DNA of 64,000 nucleotides from Alphaproteobacteria bacterium (GTDB lineage Bacteria > Pseudomonadota > Alphaproteobacteria > Caulobacterales > Parvularculaceae): assembly GCA_030426465.1 (NCBI GenBank), contig JAUHYK010000005.1, positions 1-64,000 of the forward strand, given 5' to 3'. Below, piece by piece: positions 34,194-42,508 of this stretch (the first letter of the stretch is position 1; each line of letters begins with the position of its first letter). The notes under the pieces were generated by a model that saw only the letters and a list, made by a program, of their open reading frames with translations, ran no database searches and had not been told where the DNA came from. The position numbers and the translations under genes are program-made.

Positions 34194-34903
34194 CACTGCG
34201 TTTGTCCGTCTTGTTCGGTGGTGGCGGGTTTGCGCGCGATCATGACATGCTGGGTCAGCGGCCCTTGCGTCAGCGCCTGTTCCACAACCAGTCCCGCGCC
34301 TCGCATCCATGTCTCAAGGTCGTTTCGCTTCAGGCGCACCCGGAGCACATCACGGCCGAGAATGCGGGCGAGATATTGTACTGGCGCCGGCGGGAAAAGT
34401 TTTGCGTGCTCAGGATCATCGGCGTCGAAATAGGAGGCGACAATTTGGCCGCCCGGTTTCAATACCCGCGCCGCCTCGCTGAGATAGGTTTTGATTTCAT
34501 CGGGCTTCAAATGGGTGAACACCGACATGAAAACGATCAGGTCGCCGGCGTCATCCTCTATCGGCAAGGCAAGGGAGGATATTGCATTGAAACGCCAGTC
34601 GGGTCTTTCGCAAACTTTTTCAGCATGACCGATCAGGTCGGGTAAAATATCGAACCCGGAATAAGAGACTCGCTCTTCATTGCGCAGCGCATAGGCAAGG
34701 CGGCCCGAGCCGCAGCCAACATCAATCAGATGAAACGGTTCTTGCGGAGCGAGATCCAGGATAAGTTTCGCCTGTGTTGCGCCCGTCGCTTTAAAGGCGC
34801 CGCCCACGGCGCGCTCAAAAGTTTCAGTCTCACTGGCGCTGGTCTTGCGGAGATTGCGCAGGAGCCGGTTATATTCCCGAATGTAATGCGGCTGTGCGAC
34901 CAC
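34193..34903 (-). CDS. SAM-dependent methyltransferase (class I)
   Basis: 236-aa enzyme with motif I HLIDVGCGSGRLAYALRNEE (residues about 58-77), an acidic FDILPDLIG segment, and the post-motif region VLKPGGQIVASYFDADDPEH. Methyl acceptor unknown. The start is GTG at 34903 with a GGACGGGGAC site upstream. It sits between purS (15-base gap) and the RutB-like gene (one-base overlap) inside the purine operon. Confidence 0.85.
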   Translation of the reverse strand: MVAQPHYIREYNRLLRNLRKTSASETETFERAVGGAFKATGATQAKLILDLAPQEPFHLIDVGCGSGRLAYALRNEERVSYSGFDILPDLIGHAEKVCERPDWRFNAISSLALPIEDDAGDLIVFMSVFTHLKPDEIKTYLSEAARVLKPGGQIVASYFDADDPEHAKLFPPAPVQYLARILGRDVLRVRLKRNDLETWMRGAGLVVEQALTQGPLTQHVMIARKPATTEQDGQTQ

Positions 34904-34918
34904 GTCCCCGTCCGAAAG

Positions 34919-35161
34919 TTACGCCAGAATTTCGATCGAATAATTTTCCATCACGGGATTGGCGAGGAGCTTTTTGCACATCTCTTCAGCGGTGGCCCGC
35001 GCCGCCGCTTCGTCGGTTTCCGTAAGTTTCATCTCGATCACCTTGCCCTGACGCACGCCCTCTGCGCCGTCAAAGCCCAAGCCTGCGAGCGCGCTTTCGA
35101 TTGCCGCGCCCTGTGGATCAAGAACGCCGTTTTTCAAGGTGATGGTGATTTTCGCTTTCAT
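34919..35161 (-). CDS. purS: Phosphoribosylformylglycinamidine synthase subunit PurS
   Basis: 80-aa small subunit that joins PurL and PurQ. Diagnostic blocks: KAKITITLKNGVLDPQGAAI, ALAGLGFDGAEGVRQGKVIE and LLANPVMENYSIEI. The ATG at 35161 is used; thirteen codons of upstream open frame are not needed. purS-purQ are usually adjacent, but here two other genes separate them. Confidence 0.95.
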   Translation of the reverse strand: MKAKITITLKNGVLDPQGAAIESALAGLGFDGAEGVRQGKVIEMKLTETDEAAARATAEEMCKKLLANPVMENYSIEILA

Positions 35162-35257
35162 GAGCCGTGCCCGCTTGTCGCTTGTCAGGGGCTGATACAC
35201 CGGGCCGTCTGGCGGCGCAATGTAGCGGGGTCTCGGCTAAGCGTGGAAAGGGTGGGG

Positions 35258-35980
35258 TTAGTTGAGAAGGAGGGTGCCTTCGCCCGCATAATCTTCAAGC
35301 TGGCGATAGGCGGCGGCGGCTTGATCGGCGTCAAACTGGGCGATCGCCCGTTCCCGTGCCTTTTGAATGGACTGCTCAAGCGCGTAGGCTTTGAGCTCGG
35401 CTTCGGCCCGGATGATTTGGGTGTGGGCGCGCTGGGCGATTTCTCGCGATTCTGCGGTAGGCGGCGACGGATAGAGGGCGTCCGCCCTGATCTGCTCCAG
35501 CTTCTTGATGTCCTCGGGACGCACTTCCCGGCTTGCGGGCACATCCGCGTCACTGACGTCGACTTCCTCTGCCGCTTTAGTCTGGTCGGGTTTTTGGGCT
35601 GATTTCCCGGCTGCTTCCAGACGCTTAAGCTCTGCTTCCGCGCTGCGCAGCGCCGCCTCGTTTTTCTGGCCGGCGACCCGCACATTTTCTGCATTGCGGT
35701 CGGCGGTGGCGGCGCGCTCATCGGCGGAGCGCTGATTTTGAAGCTGGCGATCGTCGGCGCGCTCGGCGCTGCGGCGCTCCGCTTCTTGCCGGTTGGCGGT
35801 TGCTGCAGTGGCGGCTTCCTGTTTGCGGGCGTCGGCGTTGCGTAAGGAGCTGCCCGAAAGGGCGTCGTCCTCCCGGCTCGGCGCGCTCGCAGGCTGTCGG
35901 TCCGGCGCTGTCGGGCGCAGAGCCGAGACCGGCGAAGAGCCGGTGCTGCCTGATCCATATGTGAACACTGCGTATGGCAT
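35258..35980 (-). CDS. Unknown protein, Ala/Arg/Glu coiled coil
   Basis: 240-aa protein without signal peptide or membrane segment. Residues 1-45 are Ser/Pro/Gly-rich, residues about 48-130 an extremely Ala/Arg/Glu/Asn-rich coiled coil (NRQEAERRSAERADDRQLQN), and residues about 150-240 a second helical region (RAHTQIIRAEAELKAYALEQ). It loosely resembles SprA-related proteins in position of repeats but lacks their HExxH motif. No function is proposed. It lies between purC and purS, in the same direction. Confidence 0.7.
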   Translation of the reverse strand: MPYAVFTYGSGSTGSSPVSALRPTAPDRQPASAPSREDDALSGSSLRNADARKQEAATAATANRQEAERRSAERADDRQLQNQRSADERAATADRNAENVRVAGQKNEAALRSAEAELKRLEAAGKSAQKPDQTKAAEEVDVSDADVPASREVRPEDIKKLEQIRADALYPSPPTAESREIAQRAHTQIIRAEAELKAYALEQSIQKARERAIAQFDADQAAAAYRQLEDYAGEGTLLLN

Positions 35981-36197
35981 AACCGCGTAACATTATCAGA
36001 ACACAGTTTGCCCGCGGCTTAGGAAAACCGCTCGAATTGTAGGTATGAAATCAACGCTTTGTTGACCATGATTGACAGGTTCTTGAGAGGCTGGGCGCCT
36101 TCAAACCCGCACAGGTCTTGACGTTTGGAAAGACGGGCACCTTCTGGCGCGCGCCGGAACCATGCACGGAGAATCTTAGCGACCGCTTAATTTTTGT

Positions 36198-36974
36198 TTA
36201 TTTCTCGTTGTCGCTGACGAGAACAGGGCCGCTCTGACCGGAACTCTCCGCCTCACGCAAAACACCGAGGCGCCGCGCAACTTCGCGATAGGCGTCGGTG
36301 ACGTCGCCGAGATCCTGGCGGAACCGGTCTTTGTCCATGATGTGACCGGTCTCCATGTCCCACAGACGGCATGAGTCAGGGCTGATTTCATCGGCGACGA
36401 TGAGGCGCATCATATCGCCTTCATATTGACGGCCAAACTCAATCTTGAAATCCACCAACTTGATGCCGACCCCGGCGAACAGACCCGACAGATAGTCGTT
36501 TACGCGCAGCGCCAGCGCCATCATGTCGTCGATTTCCTGGGGGTTCGCCCAGTTGAACGCCGTGATGTGTTCTTCGGAAACCAGCGGATCGCCGAGATCG
36601 TCATTTTTGAAGTAGAATTCGATCACCGAGCGGGGGAGCGCGACGCCGTCTTCAATGCCGAGGCGCTTGGAAATCGAACCAGCGGCGTAATTGCGGACCA
36701 CAACTTCGAGCGGCACGATCTCCACATGGCGAACAAGCTGTTCGCGCATATTGAGGCGCTTGATGAAGTGGGTGGGGACGCCGATGCGCTCCAGCCCCAT
36801 CATCACAAACTCGGAAATGCGGTTGTTGAGGACGCCCTTGCCCTCAAGCACGGCTTTTTTCTGATTATTGAATGCGGTCGCGTCATCCTTGAAATACTGG
36901 ATGATCGTGCCGGGTTCCGGGCCCTCGAACAGGATTTTCGCCTTGCCTTCATAGATCTGTTTGCGGCGGGCCAT
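36198..36974 (-). CDS. purC: SAICAR synthase PurC
   Basis: 258-aa ligase that condenses CAIR with aspartate in purine synthesis. [20 protein letters not shown] at the N-terminus, [40 protein letters not shown] and [20 protein letters not shown] are family signatures. The ATG at 36974 is the conserved start; the longer frame to 37052 is not. It heads the leftward purine unit, although 217 bases without a gene separate it from the coiled-coil gene. Confidence 0.97.
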   Translation of the reverse strand: MARRKQIYEGKAKILFEGPEPGTIIQYFKDDATAFNNQKKAVLEGKGVLNNRISEFVMMGLERIGVPTHFIKRLNMREQLVRHVEIVPLEVVVRNYAAGSISKRLGIEDGVALPRSVIEFYFKNDDLGDPLVSEEHITAFNWANPQEIDDMMALALRVNDYLSGLFAGVGIKLVDFKIEFGRQYEGDMMRLIVADEISPDSCRLWDMETGHIMDKDRFRQDLGDVTDAYREVARRLGVLREAESSGQSGPVLVSDNEK

Positions 36975-37253
36975 TTCTATAATCCTTTCAGTGCCTTGCG
37001 GGCCAAGTCTATGGCGCGGCAAGAGCGGGTCAGGGCGCGCCCAGCGACTCAAGCGGGTCAGCCCGGCCTTTTCGCTAGCACGACTGGCGCGGTGGGAGAA
37101 GCGGGGGGTTTACGCCCCTTGTCAGTTGATTGATAGCCCCGGCGCCCTACATTTTCCGAAGGCGCGTTGCGCCGGAAGCCGGTCGTCTGTAAAGACGCGG
37201 TCACCGGCCAGCCAGCTGGCTCGATATTGCTGAGAATCTGGAGTTTTGCCCCG

Positions 37254-37577
37254 ATGACGACCTTCGACGACCGCAAGGACAAGTTCGAAAACAAGTTCGC
37301 TCATGACGCTGAGTTGCGCTTCAAGGCGGAGGCTCGCCGCAACAAGCTTCTGGGGCTCTGGGCCGCCGGGCTCATGGGGAAAACCGGCGATGACGCCGAA
37401 GCCTACGCGAAGGAAGTCATCAAGGCCGATTTCGAGGAAGCGGGCGACGAAGATGTTTTCCGCAAGCTCCGCAAGGATTTCGACGCCGCCGGCGTCGATC
37501 AGTCCGATCACCAGATCCGCCGCCATATGGAGGAAATGATGACCGAGGCTGTCAAACAACTGCAGACCGGCGAATAA
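37254..37577 (+). CDS. ATP synthase inhibitor zeta subunit (DUF1476)
   Basis: 107-aa soluble protein. FDDRKDKFENKFAHDAELRF, ARRNKLLGLWAAGLMGKTGD and AYAKEVIKADFEEAGDEDVF are diagnostic of the alphaproteobacterial zeta subunit, whose N-terminus blocks rotation of the F1-ATPase at low energy charge. The ATG at 37254 gives the conserved MTTFDDRKDKF start. It is divergent from purC across a 279-bp gap and is followed by a LysE-type exporter 24 bases on. Confidence 0.92.
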   Translation: MTTFDDRKDKFENKFAHDAELRFKAEARRNKLLGLWAAGLMGKTGDDAEAYAKEVIKADFEEAGDEDVFRKLRKDFDAAGVDQSDHQIRRHMEEMMTEAVKQLQTGE

Positions 37578-37601
37578 GTCCGAATCTTAGAGTGGTGGGT
37601 C

Positions 37602-38225
37602 ATGATTGAAGGCGCGCCATTTCTGCTTTTTCTGGGCGGCGCGCTTCTTCTTAATATTACGCCCGGCCCGGACATGGCGTTCACTCTCGCGTCAGCAGCG
37701 CGTGGCGGCGCCCGCGCTGGCATCGCAGCAGCCATTGGCGTTGGAGCAGGCGCGCTCGGCTGGACCGTTGCGACCGCGGTGGGGCTGGCGGCGATGCTCG
37801 CCGCCTCAGAGCATGCGCTCAATATCATTCGCATTATTGGCGGGCTTTATCTTCTTTATCTTGCAGTCCGCACCATGATGGAAAAACCGGCGCCCATCGG
37901 CGCCGAAGGACGGGCGAGCCCGTTGCAATCCTTTCGCGCAGGGGCGCTGACCAATCTTTTTAACCCGAAGGTCGGGCTGTTTTTTCTCGCCTTCCTGCCG
38001 GGTTTTGCAAATCCGGAAGCGGGCGCCGTCTGGCTGCAGATCATGACGCTCGGCGCGATCTTCAGCTTTACCGGCACATGCGTTCTGATTCTGGTGGCGC
38101 TCGCGGCGGGAGCGCTTCGGCGCAAGCTGGTTGAATCGCCGAAAGCGCAGGCTCGTATGAAAACTCTGTCCGCAAGCGTTTACGGTGCGCTCGGTCTTTA
38201 TCTTCTGACGTCTCACGCCAAATAA
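37602..38225 (+). CDS. LysE/RhtB family amino-acid exporter
   Basis: 207-aa membrane protein with about six hydrophobic segments. GGALLLNITPGPDMAFTLAS, IAAAIGVGAGALGWTVATAV and FRAGALTNLFNPKVGLFFLA are the conserved LysE/RhtB blocks. Exports amino acids or homoserine lactone-like compounds; substrate unknown. The start ATG at 37602 follows GGTGGG. Confidence 0.92.
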   Translation: MIEGAPFLLFLGGALLLNITPGPDMAFTLASAARGGARAGIAAAIGVGAGALGWTVATAVGLAAMLAASEHALNIIRIIGGLYLLYLAVRTMMEKPAPIGAEGRASPLQSFRAGALTNLFNPKVGLFFLAFLPGFANPEAGAVWLQIMTLGAIFSFTGTCVLILVALAAGALRRKLVESPKAQARMKTLSASVYGALGLYLLTSHAK

Positions 38226-38228
38226 GAA

Positions 38229-38588
38229 TTACCGGCGGTTGGTTTTCGCTTTCGCATAAACCGGCGTCAGCGCGGGCGTCATCATTCTGCGTCCGCGATC
38301 GTTGTCGTCTCTCTCTTCGCGCGGCAGGAGAAAGACCGCCGTGCCCATGGCCGCCGATCCCCAGGTGATGGTGACGACGATCAGCAGCATGATCGCCGCA
38401 AGCGGTCCGGAAACGGGGTCGGCGATCAGATCGCCAAGCCCGCCGACATTGAAATAGAAAAGCGCGCCCACGAAAATCCACCCGCTTACAGCGCCAAGCG
38501 CGAGGTGCGCGAGCAAAAATCGGGTGAGACGCCAGTCGATGCCTTTGCGGCGCATGTCTTTCATGGCTTGCCGTGACCTCCGATCCAT
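38229..38588 (-). CDS. Small two-helix membrane protein (unknown)
   Basis: 119-aa protein with a basic N-terminus, two hydrophobic helices (about residues 23-48, FLLAHLALGAVSGWIFVGAL; and 62-88, LAAIMLLIVVTITWGSAAMG), and a very basic cytoplasmic tail. The central sequence ADPVSGPLAAIMLLIVVTIT recurs in alphaproteobacterial hypotheticals as far as I recall, but no function is known. It overlaps nothing and is convergent to the LysE-type gene. Confidence 0.7.
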   Translation of the reverse strand: MDRRSRQAMKDMRRKGIDWRLTRFLLAHLALGAVSGWIFVGALFYFNVGGLGDLIADPVSGPLAAIMLLIVVTITWGSAAMGTAVFLLPREERDDNDRGRRMMTPALTPVYAKAKTNRR

Positions 38589-38722
38589 AAACTACTGCCG
38601 GATTGGGCGCGGCGCCTTGCGGCATGACGCCGCCTTCATCTCCCGCCGGCAACTGCACAAGCGCCTTCGTTTCTGCGTCAACTGGGATAAGCTGCCGCCA
38701 AAACACCAAAGGGAGACGGTTC

Positions 38723-39496
38723 ATGGGACGGGTCAGCGGTAAAAAGGCGTTCATTACGGGCGGCGCACAGGGGCTCGGCGCCTGTTTTGCGCGCATGCTC
38801 ACTGACGAAGGGGCGAAGGTTTTTATTACCGATGTCAATGGAGACGGCGCTGAAGCCACCGCCGCGGAGATCAACAAAAAACATCCGGGCGCCGCATCGG
38901 CCGCCCAGCATGATGTGACGAACCGTGATCACTGGAAGACCGCGCTGGAGGCGGGGGCGAGCGCCATGGGCGGCATCGACACCCTGATCAACAATGCAGG
39001 CATCGGCACATTCGGCAGTATTGAAACCGAAACGGAAGAAAACTGGCGGCGCACCCAGGCGATCGACGTCGATTCCATCTTCATGGGAACGCAGCTTGCG
39101 ATGCCCTATCTCAAGGACTCGCAACCCGGCTCGATTATCAACATTTCTTCTGTCGCCGGCATGATCGCCGACGGCAACATGATCGCCTATAACACCGCGA
39201 AAGCGGCCGTTTGGATGATGTCGAAATCGATTGCGCTCCATTGCGCGCGGTCGGGCTATGACATTCGCAGCAATTCCGTACACCCCGTGTTCACCAGAAC
39301 GCCGATTATCGATCCGTTGATCGCCCTGGGCGGCGGTGGCGATGAGGGCGAGAAACGCCTTGTGCAGCAGATCCCGTGGAAGCGTCTCGCCGAGCCCGAG
39401 GATGTGGGCTATTGCGTTCTTTATCTCGCCGCGGACGAGTCCCGTTATATTACGGCGTCCGAGTTCAAGATTGACGGCGGGATCACCGCTCAATAA
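38723..39496 (+). CDS. Short-chain dehydrogenase/reductase
   Basis: 257-aa NAD(P)-dependent oxidoreductase. Cofactor motif KKAFITGGAQGLGACFARML (TGxxxGxG), NNAGIGTFGSIETETEENWR with the NNAG motif, and catalytic Ser with AYNTAKAAVWMMSKSIALHC (YxxxK), then SNSVHPVFTRTPIID. ATG at 38723 has a GGGAGAC ribosome site, and the protein ends in FKIDGGITAQ as usual. The substrate is not determinable; steroid or alcohol dehydrogenases have this form. Confidence 0.9.
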   Translation: MGRVSGKKAFITGGAQGLGACFARMLTDEGAKVFITDVNGDGAEATAAEINKKHPGAASAAQHDVTNRDHWKTALEAGASAMGGIDTLINNAGIGTFGSIETETEENWRRTQAIDVDSIFMGTQLAMPYLKDSQPGSIINISSVAGMIADGNMIAYNTAKAAVWMMSKSIALHCARSGYDIRSNSVHPVFTRTPIIDPLIALGGGGDEGEKRLVQQIPWKRLAEPEDVGYCVLYLAADESRYITASEFKIDGGITAQ

Positions 39497-39590
39497 CGCC
39501 TTGAAACATTGCGGGGAACCGGCAAGCGCCCTATATAACAGGGGCTTGCGCCCGGCATTGCCGCGACGCGCTCACGAAACAGGAGATCGC

Positions 39591-40154
39591 ATGTCCGGCA
39601 TTCTTATCCTCATCGGCATTATTGTCGTTCTCGCCGTTTTCATCATCGGCATTTACAACCGCATTGTCGCGCTTTCTCAGCGCACGGAGCAGGCTTTCGC
39701 CGATGTGGACGTCCAGTTGCGCCAGCGCCATGACCTGATTCCCAATCTGGTTGAGACGGTGAAGGGCTATGCGACCCATGAAAAGGAAACGCTGGACGCG
39801 GTCATCACCGCGCGCAACGCGGCCCAATCGGCCCATGGCCCGGCGGCGCAAGGCGCGGCCGAGGGGGTTCTCGGCGCGGCGCTCGGCAAGTTGTTTGCGC
39901 TCGCCGAGGCCTATCCCGATCTGAAAGCCAACACCAATTTCATGGAGCTTCAGCGCGAATTGTCAGACGTTGAAAACAAGATCGCCGCTGCGCGCCGCTT
40001 CTTCAACAACTCCGTTCAGGAATATAATACGGCGATCCAGCAGATCCCGGGCAATCTTGTCGCTCCCATGGGGAGCTTCGGGCCGAAAGAATATTTCGAG
40101 ATCCCCGAAGGCAGCCGCGGCCAGATCGAGGCGGCCCCGGAAGTGAAGTTCTAA
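39591..40154 (+). CDS. LemA family protein
   Basis: 187-aa protein with one N-terminal membrane segment (LILIGIIVVLAVFIIGIYNR) and a conserved helical domain: QRTEQAFADVDVQLRQRHDL, IPNLVETVKGYATHEKETLD, ELQRELSDVENKIAAARRFF and NNSVQEYNTAIQQIPGNLVA. The start (ATG 39591, site AGGAGATCGC) leaves out a long upstream frame that overlaps the SDR gene. It is followed by an M48 protease three genes on, a pairing often seen in LemA loci; cellular role unclear. Confidence 0.95.
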   Translation: MSGILILIGIIVVLAVFIIGIYNRIVALSQRTEQAFADVDVQLRQRHDLIPNLVETVKGYATHEKETLDAVITARNAAQSAHGPAAQGAAEGVLGAALGKLFALAEAYPDLKANTNFMELQRELSDVENKIAAARRFFNNSVQEYNTAIQQIPGNLVAPMGSFGPKEYFEIPEGSRGQIEAAPEVKF

Positions 40155-40159
40155 ACCGG

Positions 40160-40786
40160 ATGGACGGCGTGCGCGGAGAGATTGCGATCCGCGCCGCAGC
40201 TCGCGGCGACGCCGGTCTGATCGCCTGCATCCTCGCCGAGGCCTTCGCTGATGATCCGGTCATGAACTGGACCTTTGGCGGTGCCAAATCATTTCACACC
40301 GTCTTTCAAGAGCTTGCGCGCGGCGTTTATCTGAAAGACGGTTTCGGACATCTTGGGGAAGACAGCGTGACGGGCGGCCGGGCCGCGACGCTCTGGTTGC
40401 CCGCGGGCGTGGAGATCAGACTGCCCATGACGAACGAGTTGCGCATCGCAGCCTCAGCGGTTTTTCATCACGGTCTGTCTTCGATCCGGCGAGCGTTGGC
40501 GACGGCGGCGGTGTTGGCGAAACATCATCCGGCGGTCCCACATTATTATCTATTCGCGGTGGGCGTCACAAAAGACGGACAGGGAAAAGGCCTCGGGGGG
40601 CGGTTAATCCGCGAAGGGCTGAAGCGCGCCGATGAAGAGGGCGCGCTCGCTTATCTTGAAAATTCCAATCCCAAAAACACACCGCTTTACGAAAGGCTGG
40701 GGTTCCAGATGGTTGCGCCGCTGCCCTTGTCAGCTGGCGCCCCGCCATTGCTTGGTATGTTGCGGCCGGCAGGCGGCGCATCATGA
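40160..40786 (+). CDS. GNAT family N-acetyltransferase
   Basis: 208-aa GNAT fold. IAIRAAARGDAGLIACILAE opens the domain; HYYLFAVGVTKDGQGKGLGG has the acetyl-CoA loop, followed by ALAYLENSNPKNTPLYERLG and FQMVAP. It starts five bases after the lemA stop and overlaps the racemase start by four bases, so lemA-GNAT-racemase-M48 looks cotranscribed. Substrate unknown. Confidence 0.88.
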   Translation: MDGVRGEIAIRAAARGDAGLIACILAEAFADDPVMNWTFGGAKSFHTVFQELARGVYLKDGFGHLGEDSVTGGRAATLWLPAGVEIRLPMTNELRIAASAVFHHGLSSIRRALATAAVLAKHHPAVPHYYLFAVGVTKDGQGKGLGGRLIREGLKRADEEGALAYLENSNPKNTPLYERLGFQMVAPLPLSAGAPPLLGMLRPAGGAS

Positions 40787-41472
40787 AGCTTCTTGGTCTG
40801 ATTGGCGGCGTCAGTCCGGAAGCGACCGCGATCTATTATCGGTTGCTGACGGATGCGGCGCGCGAAAGATTAGGACCGCTGCATTCGGCCAACCTGATGC
40901 TCTATGCGCTCGATTACGGCGTGATGATCGAGCATTACGACGATCGCGACTGGGACGCGTTTATCGCCGAGGTGGTGAAAGGCGCCAAACATCTAGAGGC
41001 GGCTGGTGTTGACGGTCTGATCATTTGTTCAAACACAACTCATGTGGCGGCGGACGCTGTGCGCGATGCAGTCGATCTTCCGCTCATCCACATGCTGGAT
41101 GTGCTGGCGGGCGAGATGAAAGCGAAAGGCGCCAAGCGCCCGCTGCTTCTCGGCACGCCGGTGGTGATGGGCGAAGCGCATTACCGCAACGAGCTGGCGA
41201 ATCGCTATGATGGCGACGTGCTCGTGCCCGGCGAAGAAGAACAGGCCGTGGTGGGCCGCGTCATTCTCGACGAACTGGTGCTCGGCGATATTCGCGACGC
41301 CTCGCGCGATGAGTTGCTAGCGATCATCGCCCGCCACCAGGCGGATGGCGTCATCCTTGGTTGCACCGAGCTTTGCATGATCCTGGGCTCAGAGCATTGC
41401 GATATTCCGGTGTTCGATACGACCGGTCTTCACGCGGCCGCCGCCGCGCGTTTTATGTTCGGGGAGGGTTGA
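40783..41472 (+). CDS. Aspartate/glutamate racemase family protein
   Basis: 229-aa cofactor-independent racemase. KLLGLIGGVSPEATAIYYRL is the family opening; the two catalytic cysteines are visible in VDGLIICSNTTHVAADAVRD and DGVILGCTELCMILGSEHCD. The amino acid is undetermined. ATG at 40783 overlaps the upstream GNAT stop (ATGA). Confidence 0.93.
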   Translation: MKLLGLIGGVSPEATAIYYRLLTDAARERLGPLHSANLMLYALDYGVMIEHYDDRDWDAFIAEVVKGAKHLEAAGVDGLIICSNTTHVAADAVRDAVDLPLIHMLDVLAGEMKAKGAKRPLLLGTPVVMGEAHYRNELANRYDGDVLVPGEEEQAVVGRVILDELVLGDIRDASRDELLAIIARHQADGVILGCTELCMILGSEHCDIPVFDTTGLHAAAAARFMFGEG

Positions 41473-41475
41473 TCC

Positions 41476-42441
41476 TTGGGCGCCTTCGGCCTCCAGACCC
41501 ATATCTGGAACAACAATCTGAAGTCTGTCGTGTTGCTGGCCGGTTTTCCTGTCCTGCTGCTGTTGCTGATGTACGGTTTGTCAGTCGGCTATGTTGGTTT
41601 GGTTGAGCCGATCAACAGCGTCGGCGAGGGCATGGTCCTCGCGCTCGATCACATGACCCGCATATGGCCCTTCGCGTTTCTCGGCGCCGGGCTGTGGTTC
41701 GCGATTGCGTTTTTTTCCTATCAAAAGATGATCGAAGCGTCTGTCGGCGCGCGCGGCCTGACGCGCAAGGAAGCGCCGGAGCTTTACAATCTTCTGGAAA
41801 ATCTTTGCGTGTCGCGCGGCCTCACTATGCCGACGCTCAACATCATTGAAACCGACGCGCTGAACGCCTTCGCGAGCGGGCTCACCGAGAAAAGCTACAA
41901 GGTGACGGTGACGCGCGGGCTGATTGAGACGCTGGACAAGGACGAACTCGAGGCGGTGCTCGCCCATGAGCTCACCCACATCATGAACAAGGACGTGCGG
42001 CTTTTGATTATCGCCGTTATTTTTGTCGGTGTCTTTTCGTTTTTTGGCGAACTTGTTTTCCGCAACATGTTCCGGTCCGGCGTTCGCGTTGGCGGCCATA
42101 CGCGCTCGCGCAATGGCGACAGCCGCGGCGGCGGCGTGCTTATTCTCATTGCGATTGCAATGATCGTCATCGCTTACCTTCTGGCGCTTGTGATCCGTTT
42201 TTCCCTGTCCCGTAAGCGTGAATATCTGGCGGATGCAGGCGCCGCGGAATTGACGCGCAATCCCGACGCCATGATCTCCGCGCTGAAGAAGATTTCAGGC
42301 CATAGCCGCATTGAGGCGCCCAACGACGTGCAGCAGATGATGGTGGAGAATACCCAGCCCTTTGCGGGCGTGTTCGCGACGCACCCGCCCATTGAAAAAC
42401 GCATTGGCGCGCTTGTCAGTTTCGCCGGCGGTCAACAATAA
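41476..42441 (+). CDS. M48 family zinc metalloprotease (HtpX-like)
   Basis: 321-aa membrane protease. Several hydrophobic segments flank the zinc site ELEAVLAHELTHIMNKDVRL (HExxH) and the second ligand region KREYLADAGAAELTRNPDAM; the N-terminal MGAFGLQTHIWNNNLKS is typical for an alphaproteobacterial subfamily. The start is TTG at 41476 with GGGGAGGG eight bases ahead; no ATG gives that N-terminus. A clear terminator follows. Confidence 0.92.
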   Translation: MGAFGLQTHIWNNNLKSVVLLAGFPVLLLLLMYGLSVGYVGLVEPINSVGEGMVLALDHMTRIWPFAFLGAGLWFAIAFFSYQKMIEASVGARGLTRKEAPELYNLLENLCVSRGLTMPTLNIIETDALNAFASGLTEKSYKVTVTRGLIETLDKDELEAVLAHELTHIMNKDVRLLIIAVIFVGVFSFFGELVFRNMFRSGVRVGGHTRSRNGDSRGGGVLILIAIAMIVIAYLLALVIRFSLSRKREYLADAGAAELTRNPDAMISALKKISGHSRIEAPNDVQQMMVENTQPFAGVFATHPPIEKRIGALVSFAGGQQ

Positions 42442-42455
42442 AACACCGAAAAGAA

Positions 42456-42481
42456 AACGGCGGGATTTTGGTCCCGCCGTT
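42456..42481. terminator. Rho-independent terminator between M48 protease and barrel genes
   Basis: AACGGCGGGA / TCCCGCCGTT stem (42456-42465 and 42472-42481) with loop TTTTGG, preceded by A-rich sequence and followed by TCTAT. Placed between convergent genes and able to serve both. Confidence 0.8.
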
Positions 42482-42508
42482 CTATCTCGATGATATGTCG
42501 CCTGAGTT

